From contig JBCCHF010000019.1 of the NCBI GenBank assembly GCA_039028895.1, forward strand, positions 1-64,000: a DNA stretch of 64,000 nt, given 5' to 3'. Positions within the stretch are counted from its first letter, which is position 1, and each line of letters starts with the position of its first letter. This document shows positions 1 to 8,736 of the stretch, piece by piece. A program made the position numbers and the translations under genes. Below the pieces are notes generated by a model. That model searched no databases. It was not told the DNA's origin and saw nothing but the letters and a program-made list of their open reading frames with translations. Source of the stretch: JAHDCJ01 sp039028895 (GTDB lineage: Bacteria; Bacteroidota; Bacteroidia; Chitinophagales; Saprospiraceae).

Positions 1-234
1 AAAGGCTTTGACCTTAAAGCCTCCGGTAGCTTATTGGATGTAGAAGGCCAGGAAGAAACCAGTCTTTTCTTCAGACCTAAAGTGGATTTCTCGTTCACCA
101 TAAAATCCAACTTTCCATCCTTGATTTTCTTTGAATGTCTTGGAGAAATCCACTTTAGGTCTGAAGAAAAGACTGGTTTCTTCCTGGCCTTCTACATCCA
201 ATAAGCTACCGGAGGCTTTAAGGTCAAAGCCTTT
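1..234. repeat. Perfect 92-bp inverted repeat, probable assembly fold-back
   Basis: Bases 1-92 are the exact reverse complement of bases 143-234, with a 50-base spacer (93-142). The repeat lies inside the minus-strand coding sequence of the first gene, so its last ~37 codons re-read the antisense of the preceding codons. Protein-coding DNA rarely forms a perfect 92-bp palindrome, and it sits exactly at the window edge. I infer a fold-back chimera at a contig end, produced by assembly or amplification, and not a biological element. A real cruciform cannot be excluded from sequence alone. Confidence 0.85.
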
Positions 235-2205
235 TTTGAAGAATCTTGCCTGGGCAAAATGCCGGATTCCGGTATAAACGGAATCTCTGAAAAATGCACT
301 AAACTCGTATTGTATATTTCCAAGTCCAGGCTTAACAAGATTGAGTCCTGCTCGGCCTATATGTTCATTAGTCTGGATACTATTATTGGTGTTCCAGTCT
401 CGGGTAAACTCTACTGGTCGGTAAGGGTCTATTTCCCTGAAATTTGCATGAACAAATTCATAGTCAACATTAGTTTCAAGGCTAATTGCGTCTCTTGGAT
501 TCTCAATTTTCTTACCCAGGAAAAATTTCTGTTTGAAACCGGTTTTAGCAGCCATACCCACATTATCACCAGCATCCAGATCTGAAAAAGTATTGATGTC
601 GGCATTACTTAATGCGACTTCTGCCATGACCTCTCCATTTTTCGACACCTGGTAACTGGCGCCCAGCGTGTATAATTGTCGCCTTTCAGGAGGTACTAAT
701 CGTACAACGGGCTCAAAATCACCTTGCGGAATGCCATTAACATCAGGAGCTACCCAGGTATAGATCCGGAAGTTTGTGGTGGCATTCAATCTCCTGTAAT
801 TCCCATTACCCTGGCCAACATTTGAAAATTGAATAATATACCGTGCACTATCCTGGTTAAAAGTTTGGACATACACACTGTCATACAGAATGTTGTTTAC
901 AAGTGTGTCGACCATTTTATACATAGGTCGGTCTATATCAAATTCAACAAGGGTATCTACACCGGAGAATAGTGAATTAGCTGCGGCGTCACCAAGGTCC
1001 ATAAACTGTTGTCTTTGGAACGGCGTTATTTCCTGTTGGGCAGATTGATTCTTACTGTCTTGTTCAGACAGCATGTTAAAATGGATTTTCAACTTTTCAT
1101 TTGCTGAAGTAAAATCCAGATTGGTGCCATAGAGGGTTCGGGGATAGTTATTGACTGAATAGCTAAATTCTACGACTATCCTTTTGTCTTTTGTGATTAG
1201 CCTGTTTGAAGTGAAAGTGAGTTCGCCGACATTATAGTCAATGACATAGTCGTTTTCTGAACCTCTGACCAGCAATTCACCATCAATGAATACTTTTTCG
1301 GTCCCGGCAAGCACAATGATAAACCGTTCGCCATTATTGCCAATGAGTTTATATGGTCCCTGGTTACCTTCCTGGCCATTAATCCGATTGCGCGAAAACT
1401 GACCTCTGGATACTGCCCCGCTTACCCGAAGACCGAGGGTGCCCAGATCGCCTATGCCTGTTTCAGTTAAAAATGTAGCACCTTGCAGTCTTTTGAAATA
1501 ATTCATGAAGTACCCTTTGGGCCTTGACAATTGATAGTCACCAGCCACCAACATACTTTTCCTTCTTTTTAACTGTATGAAAACCTGATCAAATTCCTGT
1601 AGTTGCTGGGTATTCCCTTCGGGCTGTAATGGGATATTGTTATCCGAAATAGCAGCCAGGATTTCAATTTCATCACCAATATTGCCCGACATTTGGAGGT
1701 TAAAACTCGAATTTAAAACGAGGTCCTGGTTGTTACCGAATGAAATTCCCCTGGCAAAACTACCACTATAGGTGAGGCCATCGGCTTCTAAAATTTCAGG
1801 CCCACTTTGGTATGGATTATATTGGTAAGGGATATAATCATTGAAATCTTCGACCCCAATCCATGCTGTATCTTTCTTATTGACATTGGCCGTCAGATCA
1901 TACGGAAAAACTCTAAAACTTGCTTCGACTCCATTGGGCAGATTCGTTTTAGTAGTCCAGATGAGTTGATTACCTGAAATGAAATAGTAGGAGGTAGGGA
2001 GGAATTCAGCATTTGAAAGATCCTTTAACTTAACCGTTTCCGGAATGACGGTCAAGCTGTCAAGAAGTAAAGTGTCTGATACAGGATTGAAAGTCTTAAC
2101 CCTCCAATTAGATAAATTCGAAGATGCTGGGTCCTGATCAACCTGTGCATGAACAAACTGACAAAAAGTCAATACCAATATCAGAAATAGGAAGGTTTGC
2201 TTCAC
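31..2205 (-). CDS. Large outer-membrane-type protein, 3' end unreliable (partial)
   Basis: The reading frame starts best at the GTG at 2205, which gives a clean signal peptide (MKQTFLFLILVLTFCQFVHA, then Q). An upstream TTG at 2292 would add 29 unconvincing residues. The body is rich in alternating polar/aromatic strands. It contains stretches such as GISFGNNQDLVLNSSFNLQ and IPLQPEGNTQQLQEFDQVF that resemble large gliding/T9SS-type outer-membrane beta-barrel proteins of Bacteroidota, but it is not SprA itself, because the usual SprA opening is missing. The stop codon at 31-33 lies in the inverted repeat, so true protein sequence probably ends near position 143 and the gene continues outside the window. 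The function is unknown; an outer-membrane location is inferred from the signal peptide and composition. Confidence 0.6.
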   Translation of the reverse strand: MKQTFLFLILVLTFCQFVHAQVDQDPASSNLSNWRVKTFNPVSDTLLLDSLTVIPETVKLKDLSNAEFLPTSYYFISGNQLIWTTKTNLPNGVEASFRVFPYDLTANVNKKDTAWIGVEDFNDYIPYQYNPYQSGPEILEADGLTYSGSFARGISFGNNQDLVLNSSFNLQMSGNIGDEIEILAAISDNNIPLQPEGNTQQLQEFDQVFIQLKRRKSMLVAGDYQLSRPKGYFMNYFKRLQGATFLTETGIGDLGTLGLRVSGAVSRGQFSRNRINGQEGNQGPYKLIGNNGERFIIVLAGTEKVFIDGELLVRGSENDYVIDYNVGELTFTSNRLITKDKRIVVEFSYSVNNYPRTLYGTNLDFTSANEKLKIHFNMLSEQDSKNQSAQQEITPFQRQQFMDLGDAAANSLFSGVDTLVEFDIDRPMYKMVDTLVNNILYDSVYVQTFNQDSARYIIQFSNVGQGNGNYRRLNATTNFRIYTWVAPDVNGIPQGDFEPVVRLVPPERRQLYTLGASYQVSKNGEVMAEVALSNADINTFSDLDAGDNVGMAAKTGFKQKFFLGKKIENPRDAISLETNVDYEFVHANFREIDPYRPVEFTRDWNTNNSIQTNEHIGRAGLNLVKPGLGNIQYEFSAFFRDSVYTGIRHFAQARFFKKGFDLKASGSLLDVEGQEETSLFFRPKVDFSKTFKENQGWKVGFYGEREIHFRSEEKTGFFLAFYIQ

Positions 2206-2642
2206 GAAGTGAAAATTAAGCGCTTTTGTTATTATTGCAAAAATAATGCTAAGTGGTGAACGGATGGCAAAATTGGTTTGATGCCGGGTCAACTAATTTA
2301 TTGTAAAATTCGTGTCAAAAACGCACTAAGTATACTTCTCTTAACAAGACAAAGATTTAGCCTAAACAATCCTCAGCCCAATTTGTTGGAAAATTGTGTC
2401 ATGTGCCGGAGAATAAAGGGTTTATAAGGGTTAACACAAAATTTTTACCCAAAAAACTATCCGCTCACAATAAGTATTATGAATAAATCGTTCTTCACAC
2501 GGAGATATTGACCTCCGCAAAGACGAACAAAAAGATGGAAAAAACTTTTTACTTTTAGTGTCACTAAGCGAACATACTTCCGTCTACATAATAGCAACAT
2601 AGACTCTTTTACCAAACGCTTACAAGAAAAAAACCTGTACCT
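2206..2642. other. Divergent AT-rich intergenic region
   Basis: This 437-base region separates two divergent genes. It is AT-rich with no convincing ORF or RNA. A TACTTTTA element at 2550-2557 resembles the Bacteroidota -7 consensus TAnnTTTG and would suit the plus-strand gene, but I see no TTTG at the matching -33 spacing. Confidence 0.35.
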
Positions 2643-3017
2643 ATGCGCCTAAGACTCCTACTCTTGCCATTTGTTTTACTTCTATTTGTGTCAACTGGTT
2701 TGTTAGCGCAAACCACTGATAAGGGTGAAGAAGTTATTGAAGCTACTTTACTGACAATTGAAGCCGATGATGACAGTAAAATATTTTTTACTGATCCGGA
2801 AAGTAAAGTATGTTTCATTGATTTTTCAGAATTAAACGGTTACGCCAAACAACTTATCGTTAAATCTGATGAGGAAGTGGTCGTTAACGAAGCACTCTGG
2901 GAATTGCCTTCCAATACAATTTATGAACTTGATTACGAATATTATATCCAGGGTAAATATCAGATTGAACTGTATACTTACTCTTCTGTAGTTAAAAAAG
3001 AACTACAAGTAAAATAA
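2643..3017 (+). CDS. Small secreted hypothetical protein
   Basis: This 124-aa protein has a strong signal peptide (MRLRLLLLPFVLLLFVSTGLLA followed by Q), so it is exported. The mature part is acidic and strand-rich. Its last ~30 residues (IQGKYQIELYTYSSVVKKEL) have the rhythm of a T9SS type-A tail: a Y/G turn, a strand, a basic KK pair and a terminal VK. It is too short and lacks the upstream PNP motif, so it may be a periplasmic or surface single-domain protein. It stands alone, with a terminator 30 bases downstream. I do not recognise the family. Confidence 0.7.
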   Translation: MRLRLLLLPFVLLLFVSTGLLAQTTDKGEEVIEATLLTIEADDDSKIFFTDPESKVCFIDFSELNGYAKQLIVKSDEEVVVNEALWELPSNTIYELDYEYYIQGKYQIELYTYSSVVKKELQVK

Positions 3018-3046
3018 TTAGTTTTAAGGTGTTTGTGAGAATTACG

Positions 3047-3079
3047 GGCTTGTCTCCATCGAGACAAGCCTATTTTTTT
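3047..3079 (+). terminator. Rho-independent terminator
   Basis: A perfect 10-bp stem (GGCTTGTCTC / GAGACAAGCC) with a CATC loop is followed by a T-rich tail at 3071-3079. It ends the small secreted protein gene. The right arm touches the stop codon of the convergent DUF1295 gene. Confidence 0.92.
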
Positions 3080-3864
3080 GGAATAGGGAAAAAAGCCGGG
3101 GTAGCATCAATATAAGCCTGATATTCAGGATTTTTCTTGTATTTCCGCTCAAGCATAGGGACTCCCGAAACCCGCAAGAGCAACCAGCTTAAGGTTATGG
3201 GGCCAATGATGCTGATCCACCATTCCCCGAAAGGGATACTAAAAATGAATATTCCCCACCAAAGTACAGCTTCTCCGAAGTAATTGGGATGCCTGGACAA
3301 AGACCAAAGACCTGTTGTCATGATTTTACCTTTATTCGCCGGGTCTTTTTTGAACACGAAAAGCTGGTAGTCACCTATACTTTCCCATAAAAATCCAACA
3401 AGCCAGATCAAAAACCCAATGATTAGCAACCAGTTTATACCACTAGTACCTTCCCAAGGAAAGACGACCGAATTAGAGGAAGACAATACTTTCAATATCG
3501 GCAAACTAATTATAAACATAAAGAAGCCCTGGAGCATAAAAACCTGGAGAAAGGTGCGAACGAAAAAGGTGTTTCCCCATGCTTCCCGCCAGGCTTTGTA
3601 CCTGAAATCCTCAGGTTTTCCCAAACCCCTGATAAAAATATGAGTGGCTAGCCTAACACCCCATAAACTCACCATCAGCACCAAAATAAGGGTAGCGTTA
3701 TCAGTACCTGAAAAATTGAGGTAACCCATCCAGGCAACTAGGGTGAAGCCCAGTCCCCATGCAACATCTACAATACCATTATCCTTTTTAAGCAATGCAA
3801 TGACAAACCAGGATACCATGTAGATAAAGATGAGCAAAGCCGAATATGTGAAAATGTTTTCCAT
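3070..3864 (-). CDS. DUF1295 family integral membrane protein (steroid-reductase-like fold)
   Basis: This 264-aa polytopic protein has about seven hydrophobic segments. Two signatures place it in DUF1295: DNGIVDVAWGLGF near residues 28-40 and GLWSLSRHPNYFGEAVLWWG near 186-205. The second is the SAM/NADPH-binding-like block shared with steroid 5-alpha reductases and isoprenylcysteine methyltransferases. The family is usually described as putative membrane reductases or methyltransferases, and the true substrate is unknown. It has full length for the family and an ATG start at 3864. The neighbouring hydrolase-OsmC gene is 28 bases upstream on the same strand and may be cotranscribed. Confidence 0.88.
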   Translation of the reverse strand: MENIFTYSALLIFIYMVSWFVIALLKKDNGIVDVAWGLGFTLVAWMGYLNFSGTDNATLILVLMVSLWGVRLATHIFIRGLGKPEDFRYKAWREAWGNTFFVRTFLQVFMLQGFFMFIISLPILKVLSSSNSVVFPWEGTSGINWLLIIGFLIWLVGFLWESIGDYQLFVFKKDPANKGKIMTTGLWSLSRHPNYFGEAVLWWGIFIFSIPFGEWWISIIGPITLSWLLLRVSGVPMLERKYKKNPEYQAYIDATPAFFPIPKK

Positions 3865-3892
3865 GAGTTATGATTTTGAGAACTAACAAAAG

Positions 3893-5101
3893 TTAGGCTA
3901 AGGAAGTTTTAATATCTACTTTCCCATGAAGGGTTTTATGTACCGGGCACTTGTCTGCTATTTCCAATAATCGGTTTAACTGGTCGTTGCTTAAATCACC
4001 TTCTACTTCAAGTGTACGCTCAATTTTATCAATTCTACATTTTCTTTGATCAGGATTCTCGCAGTCAAACGCGTGATCCTTGGCATGTGACAAGTGCACT
4101 TTTATGTCTTCAACGGGCCATTTCTTTCGTCTCACATACATCTGGAGGGTCATGGTTGTGCAACTCCCTAATGCGGCGAGTAATAAGCCATAAGGCGTAG
4201 GTCCGAAATCATCGCCGCCTACCGATGCTGGTTCATCTGCCAGCAAATTGTGTTTTCCGGCTTTGATATCAGTTGTAAATCCTTGCGAACTGGTGCGACA
4301 AGCAACCTGTTGGGCAGTTCGAATTTCTTGCTTTTGTTCAATGTCGAGATAACGCAGTGCCCAGGAAGCGATCATGTTCCCAGCATAACGGGCATCAGCT
4401 TTATTGGTCAGCATATGATCGGTATTATCCAGTGATATGAAACTTTTAGGATGGAATGCATTGCTATAGATCTTTGCTGCATTTTCGATACCTACAATCT
4501 GGTCTTGAGGAGAATGCAATATTAGAATGGCTTTACGCAATTTCTTTATGACGTCTTCGAGCTTATTCTGTTCGAGATTCTGCAAAAATTGATCTTTGAT
4601 AGTGAAAGGTCTGCCAGCAATAAAAACCTGTGAAATACCCTGACTCTGTATAGTTGGGATCTCGTCTTGCAGCAGATGTTTTACGTGAGCTGGTTCAGAA
4701 GGGGCACCTACAGTCGCGATAGCTTTTATAGAGTCAATTTGTCCTCCTGCCAATAAGGCTGCTGCTCCACCAAGAGAATGACCAATGAGTAATGATGGTG
4801 CCTGGTAATTTGCTTCAAGGTATTTCGCAGCGTAAATCACATCGTCCACATTTGAAGAAAAATTGGTGTCGCCAAAATCACCTTCCGATTCTCCGATACC
4901 GGTAAAGTCAAATCGCATGACCCCGATGCCATGGCTGGATAAAGCCCTGCTAATATTGCGGGCAGCAGCCACTGATTTCCCACAAGTAAAACAATGAGCA
5001 AATATGGCAAACGCTTTTGGATGGGTGTCAATTGGTAATTCAATTCGGGCATATAACTGGATGCCGTCTGCATTAGGAAATTTAACTTTTAATTGTTTCA
5101 T
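3893..5101 (-). CDS. Bifunctional alpha/beta hydrolase - OsmC family protein
   Basis: This is a 402-aa fusion. Residues ~1-255 form an alpha/beta hydrolase with nucleophile elbow GHSLGG, an acid in HSPQDQIVG and a histidine in DNTDHML. Residues ~265-402 form an OsmC/Ohr peroxiredoxin-like domain with the two cysteines in LGSCTTMTLQMY and CPVHKTL that reduce organic hydroperoxides in this family. The fusion is known in several phyla and is read as a hydrolase coupled to hydroperoxide detoxification; the substrate of the hydrolase half is not established. It is probably cytoplasmic, with no signal peptide. It is divergent from the M20 dipeptidase across a 59-base promoter gap. Confidence 0.92.
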   Translation of the reverse strand: MKQLKVKFPNADGIQLYARIELPIDTHPKAFAIFAHCFTCGKSVAAARNISRALSSHGIGVMRFDFTGIGESEGDFGDTNFSSNVDDVIYAAKYLEANYQAPSLLIGHSLGGAAALLAGGQIDSIKAIATVGAPSEPAHVKHLLQDEIPTIQSQGISQVFIAGRPFTIKDQFLQNLEQNKLEDVIKKLRKAILILHSPQDQIVGIENAAKIYSNAFHPKSFISLDNTDHMLTNKADARYAGNMIASWALRYLDIEQKQEIRTAQQVACRTSSQGFTTDIKAGKHNLLADEPASVGGDDFGPTPYGLLLAALGSCTTMTLQMYVRRKKWPVEDIKVHLSHAKDHAFDCENPDQRKCRIDKIERTLEVEGDLSNDQLNRLLEIADKCPVHKTLHGKVDIKTSLA

Positions 5102-5160
5102 AGCTTGCTTTTTTAGCTCACCTTAGCTGGTTATCTTTATGGCCTTAAAATATAGAGAAT

Positions 5161-6528
5161 ATGAATCAATTAAAATCCTATTTAGAAGAAAACAAGGAAA
5201 GATACCTTGAGGAACTACTGGATCTGCTGAGAATACCCTCAGTCAGCGCTGATCCGGCGTACAAGGATGATGTCTTCAAAACGGCAGAATTTGTAGAAGA
5301 AAAACTAAAGGAGGCAGGTTGCGACAAAACAGAAATCTGTCAAACAGCAGGTTATCCGATCGTTTATGGGGAAAAAATGGTAAGCGAGGATCTACCAACT
5401 GTTTTAATTTATGGACATTATGATGTTCAGCCGCCAGACCCAATGGAGTTATGGGATTCTCCGCCGTTTGAACCAGTGATAAAAGATGGAAAAATTTATG
5501 CACGTGGTGCCTGCGACGACAAGGGCCAGTTCTATATGCATGTAAAAGCTTTTGAGTCTATGGTCAAAGCAGGCAACCTGCCATGCAATGTGAAATTTAT
5601 GATCGAGGGAGAAGAAGAGGTAGGGTCTGAAAATCTTGGCATATACGTGGCAAATGAAAAAGAACGTCTTAAAAGTGATGTGTGCCTGATCTCTGATACT
5701 TCAATGATTGCCAATGATGTCCCTTCAATCACTACAGGGCTTCGAGGACTTAGTTATGTTGAGGTAGAAGTCACTGGGCCGAACAGAGACCTGCATAGTG
5801 GCGTTTATGGAGGGGCAGTAGCGAACCCGGTAAATATTCTCTCCAAAATGATTGCTTCATTACATGATGAGCATAACAAGATTACCATTCCGGGATTTTA
5901 TGACGACGTGATCGAGGTAACTAAAGAAGAAAGGACCGAAATGAATAAAGCACCTTTTGATCTTGAAGCTTACAAAGAAGATCTCGATATTAATGCTGTT
6001 AGGGGAGAAGAGGGGTTCACATCATTAGAGAGGACCTCTATCAGGCCTACACTTGACGTAAATGGAATGTGGGGAGGCTATATTGGCGAAGGCGCCAAGA
6101 CAGTGTTACCTTCAAAAGCCTATGCCAAGATCAGCATGCGCCTTGTACCTAATCAGGATCCTGAAAAGATTACAGCCCTTTTTACAGAGCACTTTGAAAA
6201 AATTGCTCCTGAGTCAGTAAAGGTAAAGGTAACCCCTCACCACGGCGGCGAACCTGCTGTTACACCTACAGACTCTATCGAATACCAGGCTGCTGCCCGG
6301 GCTTACGAGGCTACTTTTGGTAAAAAACCTATTCCTCAGCGTAGTGGTGGTTCCATTCCGATCGTGGCGCTTTTCGAAAAAGAACTTGGGGTAAAAACCA
6401 TCTTGATGGGCTTTGGTCTTGATTCTGATGCTATCCATTCTCCAAACGAACATTATGGCATCTTCAATTTTTACAAAGGCATTGAAACGATCCCTTATTT
6501 CTTCAAGTACTATGCTGAAATGAAATAA
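5161..6528 (+). CDS. M20 family dipeptidase
   Basis: This 455-aa zinc dipeptidase of the M20/CNDP type is cytoplasmic by lack of a signal. Metal and catalytic motifs are visible in order: GHYDVQPPD (first zinc ligand His and catalytic Asp), ARGACDDKGQ (bridging Asp), EGEEEVGSEN (general base Glu and ligand Glu), LISDTS and the C-terminal HSPNEHYG. The central dimerisation/lid region has the conserved RDLHSGVYGG. Length is normal for the family, which hydrolyses short peptides. It is monocistronic, with a stem-loop just after the stop and a long non-coding stretch beyond. Confidence 0.94.
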   Translation: MNQLKSYLEENKERYLEELLDLLRIPSVSADPAYKDDVFKTAEFVEEKLKEAGCDKTEICQTAGYPIVYGEKMVSEDLPTVLIYGHYDVQPPDPMELWDSPPFEPVIKDGKIYARGACDDKGQFYMHVKAFESMVKAGNLPCNVKFMIEGEEEVGSENLGIYVANEKERLKSDVCLISDTSMIANDVPSITTGLRGLSYVEVEVTGPNRDLHSGVYGGAVANPVNILSKMIASLHDEHNKITIPGFYDDVIEVTKEERTEMNKAPFDLEAYKEDLDINAVRGEEGFTSLERTSIRPTLDVNGMWGGYIGEGAKTVLPSKAYAKISMRLVPNQDPEKITALFTEHFEKIAPESVKVKVTPHHGGEPAVTPTDSIEYQAAARAYEATFGKKPIPQRSGGSIPIVALFEKELGVKTILMGFGLDSDAIHSPNEHYGIFNFYKGIETIPYFFKYYAEMK

Positions 6529-6550
6529 TATTTGTCGTTTTACACCATTT

Positions 6551-6590
6551 CCGGGCTGTGCTGCATCTTATTATTCGATGGGCTGCCCGG
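6551..6590 (+). other. Stem-loop downstream of dipeptidase
   Basis: CCGGGC (6551-6556) pairs with GCCCGG (6585-6590), and CATC (6564-6567) with GATG (6577-6580), around a TTATTATTC loop. There is no T-run, so it may protect the mRNA end and not terminate transcription. Confidence 0.45.
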
Positions 6591-6915
6591 AGATGTGTGC
6601 TTTATCTCTTACTATATTGACTGACGGACACCAATACCTGTATCGGTAAATCACCAAATTCCGGAGCAGTCTGTTTTTTAGGATCCCTTTCGAATTATTT
6701 TTCATCTCGCACCATTTAAATTAAAAGCATACTTTTTTCTCCTTTCGGAAAATAGTTTGGTGCTTTGTATTCTGGTTCTTATCTTTAACTTAACAATTCT
6801 GATGCAACCTTTTAGCAGCATCAACCTTCTAATTATCAGAAGCTTCTCTTAAAGGTGCTCACTTTATTTCCCCACATTCCCCATTTCTATTTTACATATT
6901 TATCCTGATTCTTTG

Positions 6916-6960
6916 AAAAAAGGAAATGACATTAAAGTCAAAATAGTTTCCTTTTTTTTA
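6916..6960 (+). terminator. Possible AT-rich terminator hairpin
   Basis: AAAAAAGGAAA at 6916-6926 pairs with TTTCCTTTTTT from 6947. A nested TGAC/GTCA stem (6927-6930 / 6937-6940) lies inside, and the right arm merges into an eight-T run. It sits ~390 bases after the nearest upstream gene, so it might end an unseen small RNA or be incidental. Confidence 0.35.
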
Positions 6961-7143
6961 CCAGGAATTAGGCTAAAATTTTGATGATAATTTTAAGTGT
7001 AAAATACTGAAATTCAATCCACAAGCCATGCAGTGCAAGGCTTGGAGAGTTTAACATAAGGCGTTGATTTACAGTATTTTAAATTGTATTTTCTTTATGC
7101 AAACCCTCTAGTGTTTTTAGGAGCGGAAATGTTCATGTATTTT

Positions 7144-7173
7144 TTTGAATAATTAGGGATTTTGTTACTTTTA
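7144..7173 (+). promoter_or_regulatory. Putative Bacteroidota promoter for T9SS cargo gene
   Basis: TTTG at 7144-7147 and TACTTTTA at 7166-7173 are 18 bases apart. They resemble the -33 TTTG / -7 TAnnTTTG housekeeping promoter of Bacteroidota with one mismatch in the -7 box. The pair lies ~80 bases before the start codon. Confidence 0.4.
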
Positions 7174-7253
7174 GACGATTAATAATCATTCACAGCTAAT
7201 ATTTTGTCACAAAAATTATTTTGAGGTAATTTTTTACAAAACCACGTCCAGTC

Positions 7254-8516
7254 ATGAAAATTTTTTACGCCTCTTTAACAGCAGGCCTGCTGTTAGTTTA
7301 CTCCTTGTCTATAGCACAGGTTGGTCAGTTTGACGTAAGGTTCAATCTCAATTCAGTGGATTGTCCTAATAATATGATATTTGTTGATATTGAGGTAAAA
7401 GCAGCTAATGCAGGTTCCACTTTTAATATGTCTGATCAGAATTATAGATTCTCTTTCAATCGTGATGCCATTGCGCCTATTAACCCTCCGATAACACAAC
7501 CACCTAATCCAACAGACAGAAGTTTTTTCATCCAGGATGAATTGTGTCCATCCGGCTTTGTCCAGCTTAATAGCCTGACCAGTTTTTACAATTCTCATAC
7601 ACTTACTGGATCTCTGGATACCATTGTATCAGTCAATGTTGTATTGGCAGGAGGTGACGGTTATCCAGTTGGAGAACTGGATAACAACCCGAAGCCTCCA
7701 ACTTGTCTTGATGCACTAGACGGGCCAGATTGGCCAAACGGCTGGGTGCATGTAACACGGCTTCGTGTACAGCTACTTGGAGCAGATTCCTGTGTTGAAT
7801 TCGACTGGCATGATCAAACACCTGAAGAGTTTCCCCCTACTTTTATTGGCGAAAAATTTCTGGGCTCACTCTTTGAAGTAGCCGAAGGCACATATAATAA
7901 CTTTAACTTTTGTCTCTCCGACTCCTGTGGTTTAGATCTACCTATTGAATTATTGAGCTTTGAAGGTTTAGACCGAGATTGTGAAATAGATTTGAAATGG
8001 GAGACTGCGACTGAAATAAACAACGATTACTTTATCATAATGGGCAGTTCAGATGGCGATAATTTCCAGGAAATCGGAAGGGTACAGGGGAGCGGAACCA
8101 CATCCAATGTAAGTTCTTATGCCTTTACAGTGGAAAATGTGAGCATCCTAAACTACTTTAAACTTATACAGGTAGACTACGATGGATCTACCCAAGAATA
8201 TGAAACAATAACGATCCGTTCTTCATGTTACGATGAAAACATTTTGAACGGAATCACAGAACTTTTCCCTAATCCTGTCGGGCAGGACGAAACCATCAGT
8301 ATGAAATTTTATACCAACAGACTGGACACTGATGCATTAATTATCATTTCTGATGTTCTTGGCAGACAAGTAGACCAAGCGGTTATTAACCTTGTACAAG
8401 GTCCAAATACGCTTGAATACGACCCTGTCAGGCTCGCTCCTGGTACTTACTTTGTACAGGTGCAAGGGAATGACTGGTACTCAACTCCTCAAAAGTTTGT
8501 GAAAGTTAATCCTTAA
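7254..8516 (+). CDS. T9SS type-A sorting domain-containing secreted protein
   Basis: This 420-aa protein has a signal peptide (MKIFYASLTAGLLLVYSLSIAQ). The N-terminal ~220 residues are a strand-rich, Pro/Cys-containing domain that I do not recognise. Residues ~225-320 have the fibronectin-like block seen before many T9SS tails (PIELLSFEG ... IDLKWETATEINNDYF). Residues ~335-420 form the C-terminal sorting domain (LFPNPVGQ ... DVLGRQV ... LAPGTYFVQVQG ... FVKV), which directs export by the type IX secretion system and surface attachment or release. It is monocistronic, with a strong terminator just downstream. The role of the N-terminal domain is unknown. Confidence 0.9.
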   Translation: MKIFYASLTAGLLLVYSLSIAQVGQFDVRFNLNSVDCPNNMIFVDIEVKAANAGSTFNMSDQNYRFSFNRDAIAPINPPITQPPNPTDRSFFIQDELCPSGFVQLNSLTSFYNSHTLTGSLDTIVSVNVVLAGGDGYPVGELDNNPKPPTCLDALDGPDWPNGWVHVTRLRVQLLGADSCVEFDWHDQTPEEFPPTFIGEKFLGSLFEVAEGTYNNFNFCLSDSCGLDLPIELLSFEGLDRDCEIDLKWETATEINNDYFIIMGSSDGDNFQEIGRVQGSGTTSNVSSYAFTVENVSILNYFKLIQVDYDGSTQEYETITIRSSCYDENILNGITELFPNPVGQDETISMKFYTNRLDTDALIIISDVLGRQVDQAVINLVQGPNTLEYDPVRLAPGTYFVQVQGNDWYSTPQKFVKVNP

Positions 8517-8550
8517 CATTTACTGAAGAGTTACCGGTCCGTTAGCTGGG

Positions 8551-8587
8551 GCAGCCTGAATGTTTACTTTCAGGCTGCTTTTTTTTT
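8551..8587 (+). terminator. Rho-independent terminator
   Basis: A perfect 10-bp stem GCAGCCTGAA / TTCAGGCTGC (8551-8560 / 8569-8578) with an 8-base loop is followed by nine T. It ends the T9SS cargo gene. Confidence 0.95.
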
Positions 8588-8596
8588 GGTTTTTTT

Positions 8597-8604
8597 TACC
8601 TTTG
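8597..8604 (+). promoter_or_regulatory. Possible -7 promoter element for purC
   Basis: TACCTTTG is a perfect TAnnTTTG -7 box, located just after the upstream terminator. No TTTG stands at the expected -33 distance. If used, it would give purC a ~125-base leader. Confidence 0.3.
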
Positions 8605-8736
8605 CGGATATACAGACAATTAAACGATTTGAGTGCTCAAATTTGATAAATGTACTGTATATGATGACTGAAAAAAGTTTAGGATTTACGCAGTTTTTCA
8701 CGTCACCCATATTTTAAATCAGCATAATTCAAGCAA

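Larger units (their letters stand above)
6529..7253. other. 725-base intergenic region with two stem-loops
   Basis: No credible ORF was found on either strand (longest plus-strand ATG frame ~16 codons) and no tRNA. A GC-rich stem-loop at 6551-6590 (CCGGGC/GCCCGG outer stem, CATC/GATG inner stem) lies 22 bases after the dipeptidase stop. An AT-rich hairpin with a T-run lies at 6916-6957. A promoter-like pair lies near 7144-7173. The rest is AT-rich and unexplained. Confidence 0.5.

Noticed and set aside
31..142. C-terminal 37 codons of the first gene as real protein
   Set aside because: They derive from the inverted repeat and read the antisense strand of the same gene, so they are probably artefactual.
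31..2205. SprA/Sov T9SS component
   Set aside because: Some strand motifs are similar, but the protein starts differently and the SprA opening signature is missing.
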